Positions 1 through 8,246 of a stretch of 64,000 bases of DNA are shown here, piece after piece. The notes beneath the pieces were generated by a model, which did not search any database, was not told the DNA's origin, and saw only the letters and a program-made list of their open reading frames with translations. The position numbers and the translations under genes were made by a program. Source of the stretch: Kutzneria sp. (lineage in GTDB: Bacteria > Actinomycetota > Actinomycetes > Mycobacteriales > Pseudonocardiaceae); the NCBI GenBank assembly GCA_019239965.1, contig JAFAZC010000059.1, positions 1 through 64,000 of the forward strand, in the 5' to 3' direction. Position 1 is the first letter of the stretch. Every line of letters begins with the position of its first letter.

Positions 1-184
1 TCCTGCGCGGCAGCAGACCCATGATCGCCAACGAGGTGACCGACTTGCCACAGCCGGACTCGCCGACAAGCCCGATGGTCTGACCGGGGTCGATGTCGAA
101 ACTCACCTTGTCGACCGCGGTGAACGGTGGCGCTCCTCGGCGGCGGAACACCACCGCGAGATCACGTACTTCGAGCAGCGCCAC
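1..184 (-). CDS. dppD: Peptide ABC transporter ATP-binding protein, N-terminal part (DppD-like)
   Basis: Only about 61 residues are visible; the gene continues past the left edge. It begins with GTG (reading [12 protein letters not shown]) 6 bp after the stop of the permease gene behind it, so it is the last visible gene of the dipeptide transporter operon. The fragment has the ABC beta-sheet start, then a Walker A motif GESGCGKS at residues 41-48, followed by [11 protein letters not shown], typical of the DppD/OppD branch. The protein would sit on the cytoplasmic face and hydrolyse ATP to drive peptide uptake through the two permeases. Whether it is a single-domain ATPase or a DppD-DppF fusion, as in some actinobacteria, cannot be seen. 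Confidence 0.9.
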   Translation of the reverse strand, partial: MALLEVRDLAVVFRRRGAPPFTAVDKVSFDIDPGQTIGLVGESGCGKSVTSLAIMGLLPRR

Positions 185-190
185 GTTCCC

Positions 191-1114
191 TCACCGCCTG
201 TTCTTCGGGTCGAGTGCGTCACGAAGCGACTCGCCGCACAAGGTGAAGCCCAACGCTACGACGATGATGCAGCTCGCCGGCCAGAACGCCAGCTCAGGGT
301 GGGTGTCGAACACGTCCTGCGCGCGGGCGAGCATCTGCCCCCACTCGGGAACCGTGTCATCGGGGTTGCCGAGCCCGAGGAAGGACAGAGCCGCCGCATC
401 AATGATCGATGTCGCTAGCACGATGGTGGCCAGCACGATCACGGGTGACAGTGCGTTCGGCAACATGTGCCGGAACACGACCGCGCTCGGTCTCACGCCG
501 AGCGCCTGTGCGGCGAGCACATGGTCGCTGACCCGTTGGGCAAGCATCGATCCGCGCAGGAGGCGGGCGAAGATCGGGATCTGCACGACAGCCACCGCGA
601 GGATCACCGTGAGCTGGCTGGGATGTGCGAACAGCGCCGCGATCGAGACCGCCAACAGCAGGCTCGGGATGGACAGCATGGCGTCGACCACACGCATGAT
701 GACGGTGTCCACCCAGGACGCCAGGGCTCCGGCAACGGTGCCGAGCACCAGCCCACCGGCGAATCCAATCAGTGTGGCGAGCACGCCGACCAGCAGGGTT
801 TGCCGTGAGCCGATCAGGAGTCGGGAGAGCAGGTCTCTGCCCTGGTCGTCACCACCGAGCGGGTAGCCCGGCTGGGGCGCCGGAATCGTGTTCCGTGCCT
901 TGGACACCTGGTCCAGCAACAGGGCCGCGGTGGGATCGTGCGGCGCCAGCCACGGCGCCGACAACGCCACCAACACAAAGCCCGCCATGATGGTGACCCC
1001 GACGAAGAATACCGGGATGCGCCGAAGCCGGCGCCAGGCGCCCGCGACGAGGCTCGTTTCCATATCCGCGCGAGCCAGCTCGTCGACGCGTTTCTTTCGC
1101 GTGGTGATGACCAT
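191..1114 (-). CDS. dppC: Peptide ABC transporter permease (DppC-like)
   Basis: Inner-membrane permease of a dipeptide/oligopeptide importer, 307 residues, normal for DppC. A short cytoplasmic N-terminus leads into TM1 (about 34-56). Next comes the DppC hallmark loop LGGDDQGRDLLSR (about 86-98), then five more membrane segments. The EAA-type coupling loop that contacts the ATPase lies near residues 200-220 (AAQALGVRPSAVVFRHMLPN). The ATG start is 9 bp downstream of the dppB stop and the stop is 6 bp before dppD, consistent with one operon dppA-dppB-dppC-dppD. Substrate is inferred from family and could be oligopeptides or other amides rather than strictly dipeptides. Confidence 0.93.
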   Translation of the reverse strand: MVITTRKKRVDELARADMETSLVAGAWRRLRRIPVFFVGVTIMAGFVLVALSAPWLAPHDPTAALLLDQVSKARNTIPAPQPGYPLGGDDQGRDLLSRLLIGSRQTLLVGVLATLIGFAGGLVLGTVAGALASWVDTVIMRVVDAMLSIPSLLLAVSIAALFAHPSQLTVILAVAVVQIPIFARLLRGSMLAQRVSDHVLAAQALGVRPSAVVFRHMLPNALSPVIVLATIVLATSIIDAAALSFLGLGNPDDTVPEWGQMLARAQDVFDTHPELAFWPASCIIVVALGFTLCGESLRDALDPKNRR

Positions 1115-1123
1115 GTCAGCCTC

Positions 1124-2131
1124 TCACCCCGCTCGGACGCGAGGATCGATCATTCCGTAGGAAAGATCGACGACGAGGTTGATCGCCATGTACACGACGG
1201 CAGCCACCAGGATCAACAGTTCCAGCAAGGGATAGTCACGCTGCTGGAATCCCAGTGCCAATGCATCTCCGATGCCGGGAAAGTTGAAAACCCGTTCGGT
1301 GAGCACCGCTCCGGCCAACAGCGCTCCGGCCTGCAGGCCGATGGTGGTGGCCACCGGCAGCATCGCGTTGCGCAACACGTGTCTGCGGCTGATGACCGCG
1401 CCGGTCAGCCCTTTGGACTCGGCGGTGCGGACGTAGTTCTCGTCCTGCACGTCGAGCACGGCGGCACGGGTGATGCGGAAGATCACCGAGAACGGCACGG
1501 CCGCGAGCGCTATGGCGGGCAGAACCAGGTGTTCCAGGGAATTCAGCACGGCGTCCCATTCCTGGGTCAGGATCCCGTCGAGCACGAAGAAGCCGGTGAC
1601 CCTGGTGGCGTCGATGGCGTCCTGGCGACCGGAGTTCGGCAACACTCCCAGTTTGACCGCGAAGACGTACTTCAACAGGAAGGCAAGGAAGAACACCGGG
1701 ATAGCGACGCTGATCAGTGAACCGATGATGCTGAGGGTGTCGAGCAGGCCGCCTCGGCGCCGGGCGGCCACATACCCAAGTGGGATGCCGACGGCGACCG
1801 CGAGAGTGATCGCACAGACGGTCAGTTCGACGGTGGCGGGAAACCGTTCGAGGAACACCTGCGTTACCGGAATTCCCGGCTGTACGCCGATGGAGGCACC
1901 AAAGTTTCCGGACAGCGCACTGAGCAGGAACCTCACGTACTGGACGTAGAGCGGCTGGTCGAGACCGAGCTGGCTGGTCAGTGTTCTGGCGGCTTCCGGG
2001 GTCGCCCGTTCACCGAGAAGCGCGGAAACGGGTCCGCCCGGCAACGCGTGCAACCACACGAAGATCAACAATGACAGTGCCAGGAGCACGAGGGTCATCT
2101 GACCGAGACGGCGCAGGGTATAGCGAAGCAC
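1124..2131 (-). CDS. dppB: Peptide ABC transporter permease (DppB-like)
   Basis: 335-residue inner-membrane permease, partner of the DppC-like protein. It starts MLRYTLRRLGQM with TM1 right after the basic N-terminus, followed by the conserved LPGGP and LGLDQPLYVQY segments and GNFGAS, all typical of DppB/OppB. Six membrane spans are predictable, with a coupling loop (RTAESKGLTGAVISRRHVLRN) before the last two. The gene follows the binding-protein gene by 36 bp. The B/C pair forms the heterodimeric channel that receives peptide from the lipoprotein encoded upstream. Confidence 0.93.
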   Translation of the reverse strand: MLRYTLRRLGQMTLVLLALSLLIFVWLHALPGGPVSALLGERATPEAARTLTSQLGLDQPLYVQYVRFLLSALSGNFGASIGVQPGIPVTQVFLERFPATVELTVCAITLAVAVGIPLGYVAARRRGGLLDTLSIIGSLISVAIPVFFLAFLLKYVFAVKLGVLPNSGRQDAIDATRVTGFFVLDGILTQEWDAVLNSLEHLVLPAIALAAVPFSVIFRITRAAVLDVQDENYVRTAESKGLTGAVISRRHVLRNAMLPVATTIGLQAGALLAGAVLTERVFNFPGIGDALALGFQQRDYPLLELLILVAAVVYMAINLVVDLSYGMIDPRVRAG

Positions 2132-2167
2132 GTGATCGTCCGTTCGAGTAGTACGTGCGGACCGGCC

Positions 2168-3853
2168 TCAGCTCACACTGACCGGTCCGTAGGACTCCTC
2201 ACTCGAGGTCATCGGACTCGGCACGAACCCGGTGACGTTCTTCTTGAAGACGATGGCCGGCGGTGAGTGCGCCAACGGCACCCCGGGCAGGTACTCGGCC
2301 ATGATCTTCCTGTTGATGTCCTGGTAGTCGCTGGTCCTCCTCGCCGGGTCCGGGTCGGCGTCGGCTCTTCTCAGCATGTTCGCCAACTGCTGGCCCCACG
2401 GCGAGTTGCCGGTGCCGAAGCGGTTGTCGGGGTCACCGAAGAACTGTCCGCTCCAGTTGGCGGTCACCGGGATGTCACCGAACCAGCCAAGCAGGAACAG
2501 GTCGGCACTGCCCTGGTCGAGAGCAGCCAGATAGCCGCCATTCCACGGCCGCGTCACGGCGTTGACGGTGATACCGGCGGCCCTGAGATCATTGGTTATC
2601 GCAGTGTAGATGTCGTGCGGGCTGGGCATGTAGGGCCGGGTGACCTCGCTCGGCCAGTAGAAGTTGACGGTCAGGTTGGGTTTGCCGGCCTCAGCGAGCA
2701 GTTGCCGCGCCTTGACAGGATCGTAGTCGTAGGCGCGGACGTCGTTGGCGTAACCGTCGACGCTGCTCGGCTGGAACTGGGTGGCCACCAGGGCCCCTTC
2801 GGGCAATTGGGTCTTCACCAGCTGTCGACGGTTGATCGCGTAGGCGATGGCTTGACGAACTTTCAGCTCCCGGAGAGCGGGGTTGTTCTTCTGGCCCAGA
2901 CCCAGGTAGAGCAGGTCGAACGCAGGACGCTTGAGCACCTGGTAGCCGTCGGTCTCCAATGGAGCCCAGTCGGCGGGACTCGGCAGGTCGTAACCGTCTA
3001 TCCCGCCGGACTGCAGCTCCTGCTTGCGTACGGTCTCATCACCGATGACCTTGAAGACAAGCTTGTCCAATTTGGCCTTGTCGCCCCAGTAGCCATCGTT
3101 GCGGACCAACTCGATGGTCTTGTTGGTCACGTCGTCGCGGAACAGCTTGAACGGTCCGGTGCCGACGGGCGTGCTGGAATAGGGCGGGAAAGTGAACGAA
3201 CCGCCCTGTCGTCTGACGTCATTGGCGTGACCGGCATCCATCGCGGTCGGGCTCTGTATGGCGAACGGCGCCTCGGCGAGCAGTTCAAGGAACTGTGACG
3301 ATGTCCTCGACACACGCACGATCGCAGTGGACGGATCTTGGACAGCACACGAGGAGTAGAGGGAGGGCATTTTGCCGTCGCTGAACCCTCCGACGTTGTC
3401 CACCCAATACTGGGAGACGGCCTCGGCCTGGCCCGCACCGGTCTGGCCGTACCAGCGGGCGAAGTTCTTGCACACCGTCGTGGCGTCGAAACCCGTGCCG
3501 TCGGTGAATGTCACGCCCTTGCGCAGATGGAAGGTGTAGCTCAGACCATCCGGCGAGATCTCGTATCCACTGGCCAGCTCGCCGGTCAGCTCCGTGGTAC
3601 CTGGCTTGAAGGTCACCAGGTTGTTGAACAGCTGGTGTGTGACGACGAAGGTGGGACCGTCCGCCGCATAGAACGGATCGAACACCTTCGGCTGCCCTTC
3701 AAGGCCGAACGTCAGGGTCCCGCCGCCCCTGCCGGCGGCCGGGTGCCGGCCGCGCTGCGACTGGACACATCCGGTGAGCACCAATGACGCCACGCTGACC
3801 AGGCAGACCGCGGCCAGCCAGCGGCCTCGCGTCGTTCGTGCCTGAACCATCAC
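2168..3853 (-). CDS. dppA: Peptide ABC transporter substrate-binding lipoprotein (DppA-like, SBP family 5)
   Basis: Extracytoplasmic receptor of the importer, 561 residues. The N-terminus is a lipoprotein signal: basic RTTRGR, a hydrophobic stretch, and lipobox LTGC with the lipidated Cys near residue 29. The family 5 solute-binding signature is visible around residues 95-125 (LASGYEISPDGLSYTFHLRKG), and further motifs such as VRQAIAYAINR occur mid-protein. Two starts are possible, GTG and an ATG one codon later; GGAAGGGG lies 5-8 nt upstream of them. It is the first gene of the operon. The 140 bp between it and the kinase-like gene presumably hold the promoter, but no convincing box was recognised. 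Confidence 0.92.
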   Translation of the reverse strand: MMVQARTTRGRWLAAVCLVSVASLVLTGCVQSQRGRHPAAGRGGGTLTFGLEGQPKVFDPFYAADGPTFVVTHQLFNNLVTFKPGTTELTGELASGYEISPDGLSYTFHLRKGVTFTDGTGFDATTVCKNFARWYGQTGAGQAEAVSQYWVDNVGGFSDGKMPSLYSSCAVQDPSTAIVRVSRTSSQFLELLAEAPFAIQSPTAMDAGHANDVRRQGGSFTFPPYSSTPVGTGPFKLFRDDVTNKTIELVRNDGYWGDKAKLDKLVFKVIGDETVRKQELQSGGIDGYDLPSPADWAPLETDGYQVLKRPAFDLLYLGLGQKNNPALRELKVRQAIAYAINRRQLVKTQLPEGALVATQFQPSSVDGYANDVRAYDYDPVKARQLLAEAGKPNLTVNFYWPSEVTRPYMPSPHDIYTAITNDLRAAGITVNAVTRPWNGGYLAALDQGSADLFLLGWFGDIPVTANWSGQFFGDPDNRFGTGNSPWGQQLANMLRRADADPDPARRTSDYQDINRKIMAEYLPGVPLAHSPPAIVFKKNVTGFVPSPMTSSEESYGPVSVS

Positions 3854-3993
3854 CGGCCCCTTCCGAATCCGCCCCAGACCGTGCCGTCCACCAGATCGCG
3901 GCCATATCAGATCCGTATGGTTTTCACGTTCTGGCTTGCCGACACTAGTCCGTCACGCTACTTCCACTGAGCGTTATCTGGATCACGATCCAG

Positions 3994-4473
3994 CTACCTG
4001 GTCGGCCGGGTGGCGATGAAGTCGGCACGGTCACGTGTGCGGTCCATGGCGAACCATTCACGTTCGAAGGCCTTCCACTGCTCCAGCCGTGGCCGGGAGG
4101 CCAGCCCGTCACGCTGGACCGCTCGCTCGAGGGCGTCCACGGCCTCGATCCAGATCAGGGCGGACAGCCAAGAGCTCGCCGCCCTCCGCCCGGCCGAAAC
4201 CCCCTCGATGACGAGAAGCTCTGGGGGCTCAACCGTGACCTCCGCGCCGAGGCGGGGTTGGCGGCCGCTCCAGTCCATTCTTCGGTAGCGGCCGGGTTCA
4301 CCGCGCAGCAGCGGGCGGATCACACCATCAGCTAGCCGCGGCCACCACGAGACTGGGTCATCCCACGTCGCGAAGTGATCAGTGGGTATCACCGCGACGC
4401 CCGGCCGCAGCAGGCTGGCGGCGTAGGTCGACTTGCCGCCACCGGAGGGACCGTCGATCGCGATGAGCTTCAC
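3994..4473 (-). CDS. Uridine-kinase-like P-loop protein, short
   Basis: A 159-residue P-loop phosphotransferase. It opens [16 protein letters not shown], a Walker A loop at residues 8-15 of the uridine kinase/phosphoribulokinase type, and carries a hydrophobic [12 protein letters not shown] segment that fits the Walker B strand. Uridine kinases are usually about 200 residues, so this is a short version; actinobacterial genomes carry such proteins as uridine kinase-like. The GTG start overlaps the recR stop by 4 bp (GTGA), so it is translationally coupled to recR. The substrate is not readable from the sequence; nucleoside or another small hydroxyl compound is possible. Confidence 0.75.
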   Translation of the reverse strand: MKLIAIDGPSGGGKSTYAASLLRPGVAVIPTDHFATWDDPVSWWPRLADGVIRPLLRGEPGRYRRMDWSGRQPRLGAEVTVEPPELLVIEGVSAGRRAASSWLSALIWIEAVDALERAVQRDGLASRPRLEQWKAFEREWFAMDRTRDRADFIATRPTR

Positions 4474-5066
4474 ACGGCCCGTCGGCCTGACAGCGCACGC
4501 CCGAGCGTCAGCTCGTCGGCGAACTCGAGGTCGCCGCCCATCGGCAACCCGGATGCCAGCCGCGTGACGGTCAGGCCTGGGAAGTCCCGCAGCATGCGGG
4601 TCAGGTAGGTGGCCGTGGCCTCGCCCTCGGTGTTCGGATCGGTGGCGAGGATGATCTCCTTGACGTCGTCGGCGCCCAGTCTGGCCAGCAGTTCTCGGAC
4701 CCGCAGTTGGTCGGGACCGATACCCGACAGCGGGTCCAACGCGCCGCCAAGCACGTGATAGCGACCACGGAACTCGCGGGTCTTCTCCACCGCGACGACG
4801 TCCTTGGGCTCCTCCACCACACAGATCACCGTCGTGTCCCGGCGTGCGTCCCGACAGATCCGACAGGTCTGCTCCTGTGACACGTTTCCGCAGACCTGGC
4901 AGAACACCACGCCGTCGCGAACCTTCTGCAGCGCCTCCTGCAGACGGCCGACGTCAGCGGGCTCGGCGGCAAGCAGGTGAAAGGCGATCCGCTGTGCGCT
5001 CTTCGGCCCGACGCCCGGCAGCCGGCCGAGCTCGTCGATCAGGTCCTGTATCGGTCCCTCATACAT
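4470..5066 (-). CDS. recR: Recombination mediator protein RecR
   Basis: 198-residue recombination protein that, with RecO/RecF, helps load RecA onto gapped DNA. The start is the ATG giving [20 protein letters not shown]; a longer open frame upstream is ignored because this start gives the standard RecR length and N-terminus. Visible in order: helix-hairpin-helix region (about 10-30), a C4 zinc finger with Cys56, Cys59, Cys68 and Cys71, and a Toprim domain (about 79-170, [14 protein letters not shown]). It lies 4 bp after ybaB, the widespread dnaX-ybaB-recR arrangement, and overlaps the kinase-like gene behind it. Confidence 0.97.
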   Translation of the reverse strand: MYEGPIQDLIDELGRLPGVGPKSAQRIAFHLLAAEPADVGRLQEALQKVRDGVVFCQVCGNVSQEQTCRICRDARRDTTVICVVEEPKDVVAVEKTREFRGRYHVLGGALDPLSGIGPDQLRVRELLARLGADDVKEIILATDPNTEGEATATYLTRMLRDFPGLTVTRLASGLPMGGDLEFADELTLGRALSGRRAV

Positions 5067-5070
5067 GGCG

Positions 5071-5466
5071 CTAGGCCCCCGAAATGTCAGGAGCACCGAG
5101 GCCAAGACCTCCGAGGTCCAGTCCGCTGGCAAGGGGCCCCATCGCCCGCTCCGCCATCTGCCGGGCATTGGCGTTGGCGGCGTGCACCGCGGCGACCACG
5201 AGGTCTGCCAGCGTCTCGGTATCCTCGGAGTCCACGACCGACGGATCGATCACCAGTGCCTTGAGCTCACCGCCGCCGGTCACGGTCGCGGTGACCAGAC
5301 CGCCACCCGAGGTGCCGGTCACTTCCGCCTCTGCCAGCTCCTGTTGGGCGGCGACCAGCTGCTGCTGCACCTGCTGCGCCTGGCGCAAGATGTGCTGCAT
5401 GTCGGGCGGGCCGGGCTGCACCGCGGCTCCTTTCCTCGCAGTGGTGTCCTGATACGGGGTACTCAC
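5071..5466 (-). CDS. YbaB/EbfC family nucleoid-associated protein
   Basis: Small DNA-binding protein of the YbaB/EbfC family, 131 residues. The diagnostic core is the helical [20 protein letters not shown] followed by a beta region ([24 protein letters not shown]) and a C-terminal helix with [19 protein letters not shown]. Family members bind DNA as dimers and are almost always encoded between dnaX and recR, as here. About 20 residues precede the family core; the GAGAG-rich start used gives [13 protein letters not shown], but an internal start at the Met before QHILRQ is also possible. Confidence 0.92.
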   Translation of the reverse strand: MSTPYQDTTARKGAAVQPGPPDMQHILRQAQQVQQQLVAAQQELAEAEVTGTSGGGLVTATVTGGGELKALVIDPSVVDSEDTETLADLVVAAVHAANANARQMAERAMGPLASGLDLGGLGLGAPDISGA

Positions 5467-5483
5467 TCGACGAGCCTAGTCGC

Positions 5484-7430
5484 TCACGGGCCCGACTTCG
5501 TGTCGATCGGCCTTGCGCCGAGCTCGTCGACGAGCAGTTTGAGCAGGATCTCCTGGGGGTCGTTCCGGTGCAGAGGCTCGTCAGGATGACCGAACTCGTC
5601 CGCCTCGGCCATCTCCGCCGTGGGGTCGTCGTTCCTCGGCGGCGGGGGGATGTCCTCCTGCTCCGGCGGTTCCGGTGGAGGCGGAACGTCCTCGGTCGCC
5701 GCCGGCCGCCGGGGCGCCGACTCCTCCGGCGACTGGGCACGCTCGGATCGTGTTGGCGCCGACGGCCGCTGGCTCACCGGTGCGCCCACTTCGTCGATCC
5801 CCACGGCCGACTCACCGTGCACGCACCGGACCTGCCACTGTCCGCCGAGCAGGGTGGACATCGCGGCGGCGACCGCGTCGACATTGCGTGCCTCGGCCAA
5901 CCTTCTGGCCAGCGGTGCCGACGCGTGTGCCAGCACGACGGTCTCGCCCTCAACGGACTGCACAGTGGCGTTCATGAGCATCGCCTGGGTGCTCTTGCTC
6001 TGCGCCCCCACCACGTTGAGCAGCTCCGCCCACCTGCGCCGCAGGCTGAGTGCGTCCACCTCTGCCCCAGACGCCGGGGTCGGCTGCTGCGGCTGCTGGC
6101 CGACCGGTGGCTGCTGTTCGGCGGGGCGCGGACTTGGCTGTGTGGCAGCTGCCGGCGGGAAGGCGGGTGTCGGCGGCACCGGCGGCCGGAGTTCGGCGGC
6201 CGGACGCTGTGAGGGTCGCTCGAACTGGCGTCCCGCGACAGGCTCGGACGGGCCCGCCGGACTTCCGCCCATGGCGATGTGGCGTTCCACCCGTTCGATC
6301 CGCTGCAACACGGCGGCGTCGGACTCGCTCGCGGCCGGCAGCATCATCCGTGCGCACAGCAGCTCGAGCAGCAGCCTTGGCGCGGTCGCCCCCCGCATCT
6401 CGGCCAACCCGGTGTGCACGATCTCCGCGTACCGGGACAGCGTCGCCGGTCCCAGCCGCTCGAGTTGTGCCCGCATCGTCACAACCTGATCCTCGGGGGC
6501 GGTAACGAGGCCACGCTCCGCCGCGTCCGGTACCGCGGAGAGCAGGACCAGGTCACGAAGGCGGTCGAGCAGGTCGGCCGCGAAGCGGCGCGGGTCGTGG
6601 CCGGCTTCGGTAAGCCGGTCGACCGTGGCGAAAACGACCGAGCCGTCGTCGTCGGCCAGCCCGTCGACGATGGCGTCGATCAGGGCGATGTCGCTGACGC
6701 CAAGCAGTGAGACAGCCCGGTCATAGGTGACGCCGCGCTCGTCTGCTCCGGACAACAGCTGGTCGAGTACGGACAGGGTGTCTCTGGCCGACCCGGCGCC
6801 AGCCTTGATGACCAGCGGATACACCGCCGGCTCGACCTTGGCGCCCTCGTCGGTGCAGATCTTCTCCAGCAGCCCGCGAAGGACCGCCGGCGGGATCAGC
6901 CGGAACGGGTAATGGTGCGTCCTTGACCGGATGGTCGGCAGCACCTTGTCCGGTTCCGTGGTGGCGAACACGAAGACGAGATGCTCCGGCGGCTCCTCGA
7001 CGATCGTGAGCAGCGCGTTGAAGCCCTGCGTGGTGACCATGTGCGCTTCGTCGATGATGAAGACCCGGTAGCGCGACTCGGCCGGGGCATAGAACGCACG
7101 GTCGCGGAGTTCGCGGGCATCATCGACGCCGCCATGGCTGGCCGCGTCGAGTTCGACCACGTCGACGGTGCCGGATCCCTCCGGAGACAGACCTCGGCAG
7201 GAGTTGCACTCCCCGCAGGGGTCCGGCGTCGGACCGTTCACGCAGTTGAGGGATCTGGCCAGAATGCGGGCACTCGAGGTCTTCCCGCAGCCCCTCGGCC
7301 CGGAGAACAGATAGGCGTGGTTGATCCGCCCGGCCGTCAGCGCGACCCTGAGGGGGTCGGTGACGTGCTCCTGTCCGACGATCTCGGCGAAGCTCGACGG
7401 CCGGTACTTGCGGTAGAGGGCGAGCGCCAC
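5484..7430 (-). CDS. dnaX: DNA polymerase III subunit gamma/tau (DnaX)
   Basis: Clamp-loader ATPase subunit, 648 residues with the GTG start giving (V/M)ALALYRKYRP. A longer open frame upstream has no family support and would run into a repeat region. Walker A GPRGCGKT is at 44-51, a zinc-binding cluster involves Cys63, Cys72, Cys75 and Cys78, and the DEAH Walker B is at 127-130. The SRC arginine-finger motif appears as SRT (IRSRTHHYPF). The C-terminal third is rich in Pro and acidic residues, as in actinobacterial tau. It heads the dnaX-ybaB-recR block. No slippery sequence for gamma frameshifting was noticed. Confidence 0.96.
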   Translation of the reverse strand: MALALYRKYRPSSFAEIVGQEHVTDPLRVALTAGRINHAYLFSGPRGCGKTSSARILARSLNCVNGPTPDPCGECNSCRGLSPEGSGTVDVVELDAASHGGVDDARELRDRAFYAPAESRYRVFIIDEAHMVTTQGFNALLTIVEEPPEHLVFVFATTEPDKVLPTIRSRTHHYPFRLIPPAVLRGLLEKICTDEGAKVEPAVYPLVIKAGAGSARDTLSVLDQLLSGADERGVTYDRAVSLLGVSDIALIDAIVDGLADDDGSVVFATVDRLTEAGHDPRRFAADLLDRLRDLVLLSAVPDAAERGLVTAPEDQVVTMRAQLERLGPATLSRYAEIVHTGLAEMRGATAPRLLLELLCARMMLPAASESDAAVLQRIERVERHIAMGGSPAGPSEPVAGRQFERPSQRPAAELRPPVPPTPAFPPAAATQPSPRPAEQQPPVGQQPQQPTPASGAEVDALSLRRRWAELLNVVGAQSKSTQAMLMNATVQSVEGETVVLAHASAPLARRLAEARNVDAVAAAMSTLLGGQWQVRCVHGESAVGIDEVGAPVSQRPSAPTRSERAQSPEESAPRRPAATEDVPPPPEPPEQEDIPPPPRNDDPTAEMAEADEFGHPDEPLHRNDPQEILLKLLVDELGARPIDTKSGP

Positions 7431-7575
7431 CCCTGTGACCCTAGTGGGCACTCCCGACAAGAAAAAGCCGACCTCACCCGCACATCCCACTCGATCGGTC
7501 ACCGCTGCCGACAGCACCGCGGCTTGCGGTGCTCGAGGCGCCCTCGACGCGAGGGCTCGGAGCCGGAGCCTCCGG

Positions 7576-7638
7576 CCAGGGGCGTCCCCCTGAGACGAAC
7601 GGCGAACAACGCGTGTCCGCGCTCTCCGCCGACAAGCC
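7576..7638 (+). repeat. Dispersed palindromic repeat family A, copy 1
   Basis: Contains CCAGGGGCGTCCCCCTGAG, then GACGAACGGCGAACAAC, then the core GTCCGCG-CTCTC-CGCCGAC at 7615-7633, whose arms have one mismatch. A second direct copy lies 54 bp further on and an inverted relative follows the tRNA-Ser gene at 14218. No coding sense was seen. Confidence 0.7.
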
Positions 7639-7691
7639 AACCCACCAGCGAGCAAGAGAGCATTCACAGGGCGAAGCCCTGCGGTCGGGGG

Positions 7692-7760
7692 CCTGGGGGT
7701 CGCCCCCCAGAAACAAACGGGGAACGACACCGTCCGCGCTCTCCGCGGACACAGTAAGCC
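7692..7760 (+). repeat. Dispersed palindromic repeat family A, copy 2
   Basis: Order of blocks matches copy 1: CCTGGGGGTCGCCCCCCAG, then AAACAAACGGGGAACGAC, then the core GTCCGCG-CTCTC-CGCGGAC with perfect 7-bp arms at 7732-7738 and 7744-7750. It ends right beside the 3' end of the SRP RNA gene, so this core could also act as that RNA's terminator. Confidence 0.7.
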
Positions 7761-7764
7761 TGAG

Positions 7765-7861
7765 TGAGCGGATCCCGTGCACCCGTCAGAGCTCGCTTAT
7801 CCTTGCTGCCTTCCGGCCCTGGGGAGGTTCGTGAGATGGACGCCGCACGGGATCCACTCTC
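7765..7861 (-). ncRNA. ffs: Small bacterial signal recognition particle RNA (4.5S type)
   Basis: On the minus strand the sequence reads GAGTGGATCCCGTGC near the 5' end and GCACGGGATCCGCTC near the 3' end. These pair over about 12 consecutive bases to form the long terminal stem. The conserved apical tetraloop region reads CAGGGCCGGAAGGCAGCAAG, matching the GGAAG...AGCA motif that binds the Ffh M domain. Length of about 97 nt and location upstream of dnaX fit actinobacterial ffs. Exact ends are estimated from the stem. Confidence 0.93.
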
Positions 7862-7932
7862 AGTATAGGGGGTCGCCCAACCCGGTGTTTCAGCGGGCGC
7901 GTTGCCGGTGAGCGGGGGCATGATGCGGCGCC

Positions 7933-8202
7933 ATGGCGGAGTGCACAGGTTCAACCGGCTCAGAGGTAGACGTCGAACTGTTCGGTGGCCCGGAGGACGG
8001 CCGCGTGGTCAGGGTGCGAGCACGCAAGAACGGCGTTCCCGCGCCGTCTCACTGGGAGCATCCGCAGCTTCCGAAGGAACGGGACAGGGCAAAGCTGAAG
8101 CAGGCACTGGCCGCCTCAGCCGTCGTCGTCTACGAACGTCCCGCCGAACCGACCCGCGGTCGCTGGAAGTACGTCTATGCGGGCACGCGCGCCCGTTCGT
8201 GA
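7933..8202 (+). CDS. Small conserved-looking hypothetical protein
   Basis: An 89-residue open frame I cannot assign to a named family. It has a coherent protein-like composition: a VDVELFGGPEDGRVVRVRA strand-turn-strand start, a middle segment with SHWEHPQLPKERD, and a C-terminus TRGRWKYVYAG. The start VELFGGPEDG resembles small actinobacterial and phage proteins with an ELxGGPxDG motif. It is transcribed away from ffs/dnaX and towards the sensor kinase gene, whose stop lies 44 bp beyond. It could be cytoplasmic; no signal or membrane segment is seen. A longer overlapping frame on the same strand is Arg-rich and judged a shadow. Confidence 0.55.
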   Translation: MAECTGSTGSEVDVELFGGPEDGRVVRVRARKNGVPAPSHWEHPQLPKERDRAKLKQALAASAVVVYERPAEPTRGRWKYVYAGTRARS

Positions 8203-8246
8203 ACCCGTTCTCGACGCGCAGGGCGCGACGGGAGGGGACACGCCGC

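Larger units (their letters stand above)
7431..7764. other. Gene-free stretch between SRP RNA and dnaX, carrying two repeat copies
   Basis: No credible gene was found in these 334 bp on either strand. The stretch holds the dnaX upstream region and two direct copies of a palindromic repeat (annotated separately). Any promoter for dnaX should lie here, reading on the minus strand; no clear -10/-35 pair was recognised. Confidence 0.6.

Noticed and set aside
7431-7730. N-terminal extension of dnaX
   Set aside because: Crosses the palindromic repeats, and DnaX proteins begin at the (V/M)ALALYRKYRP position.
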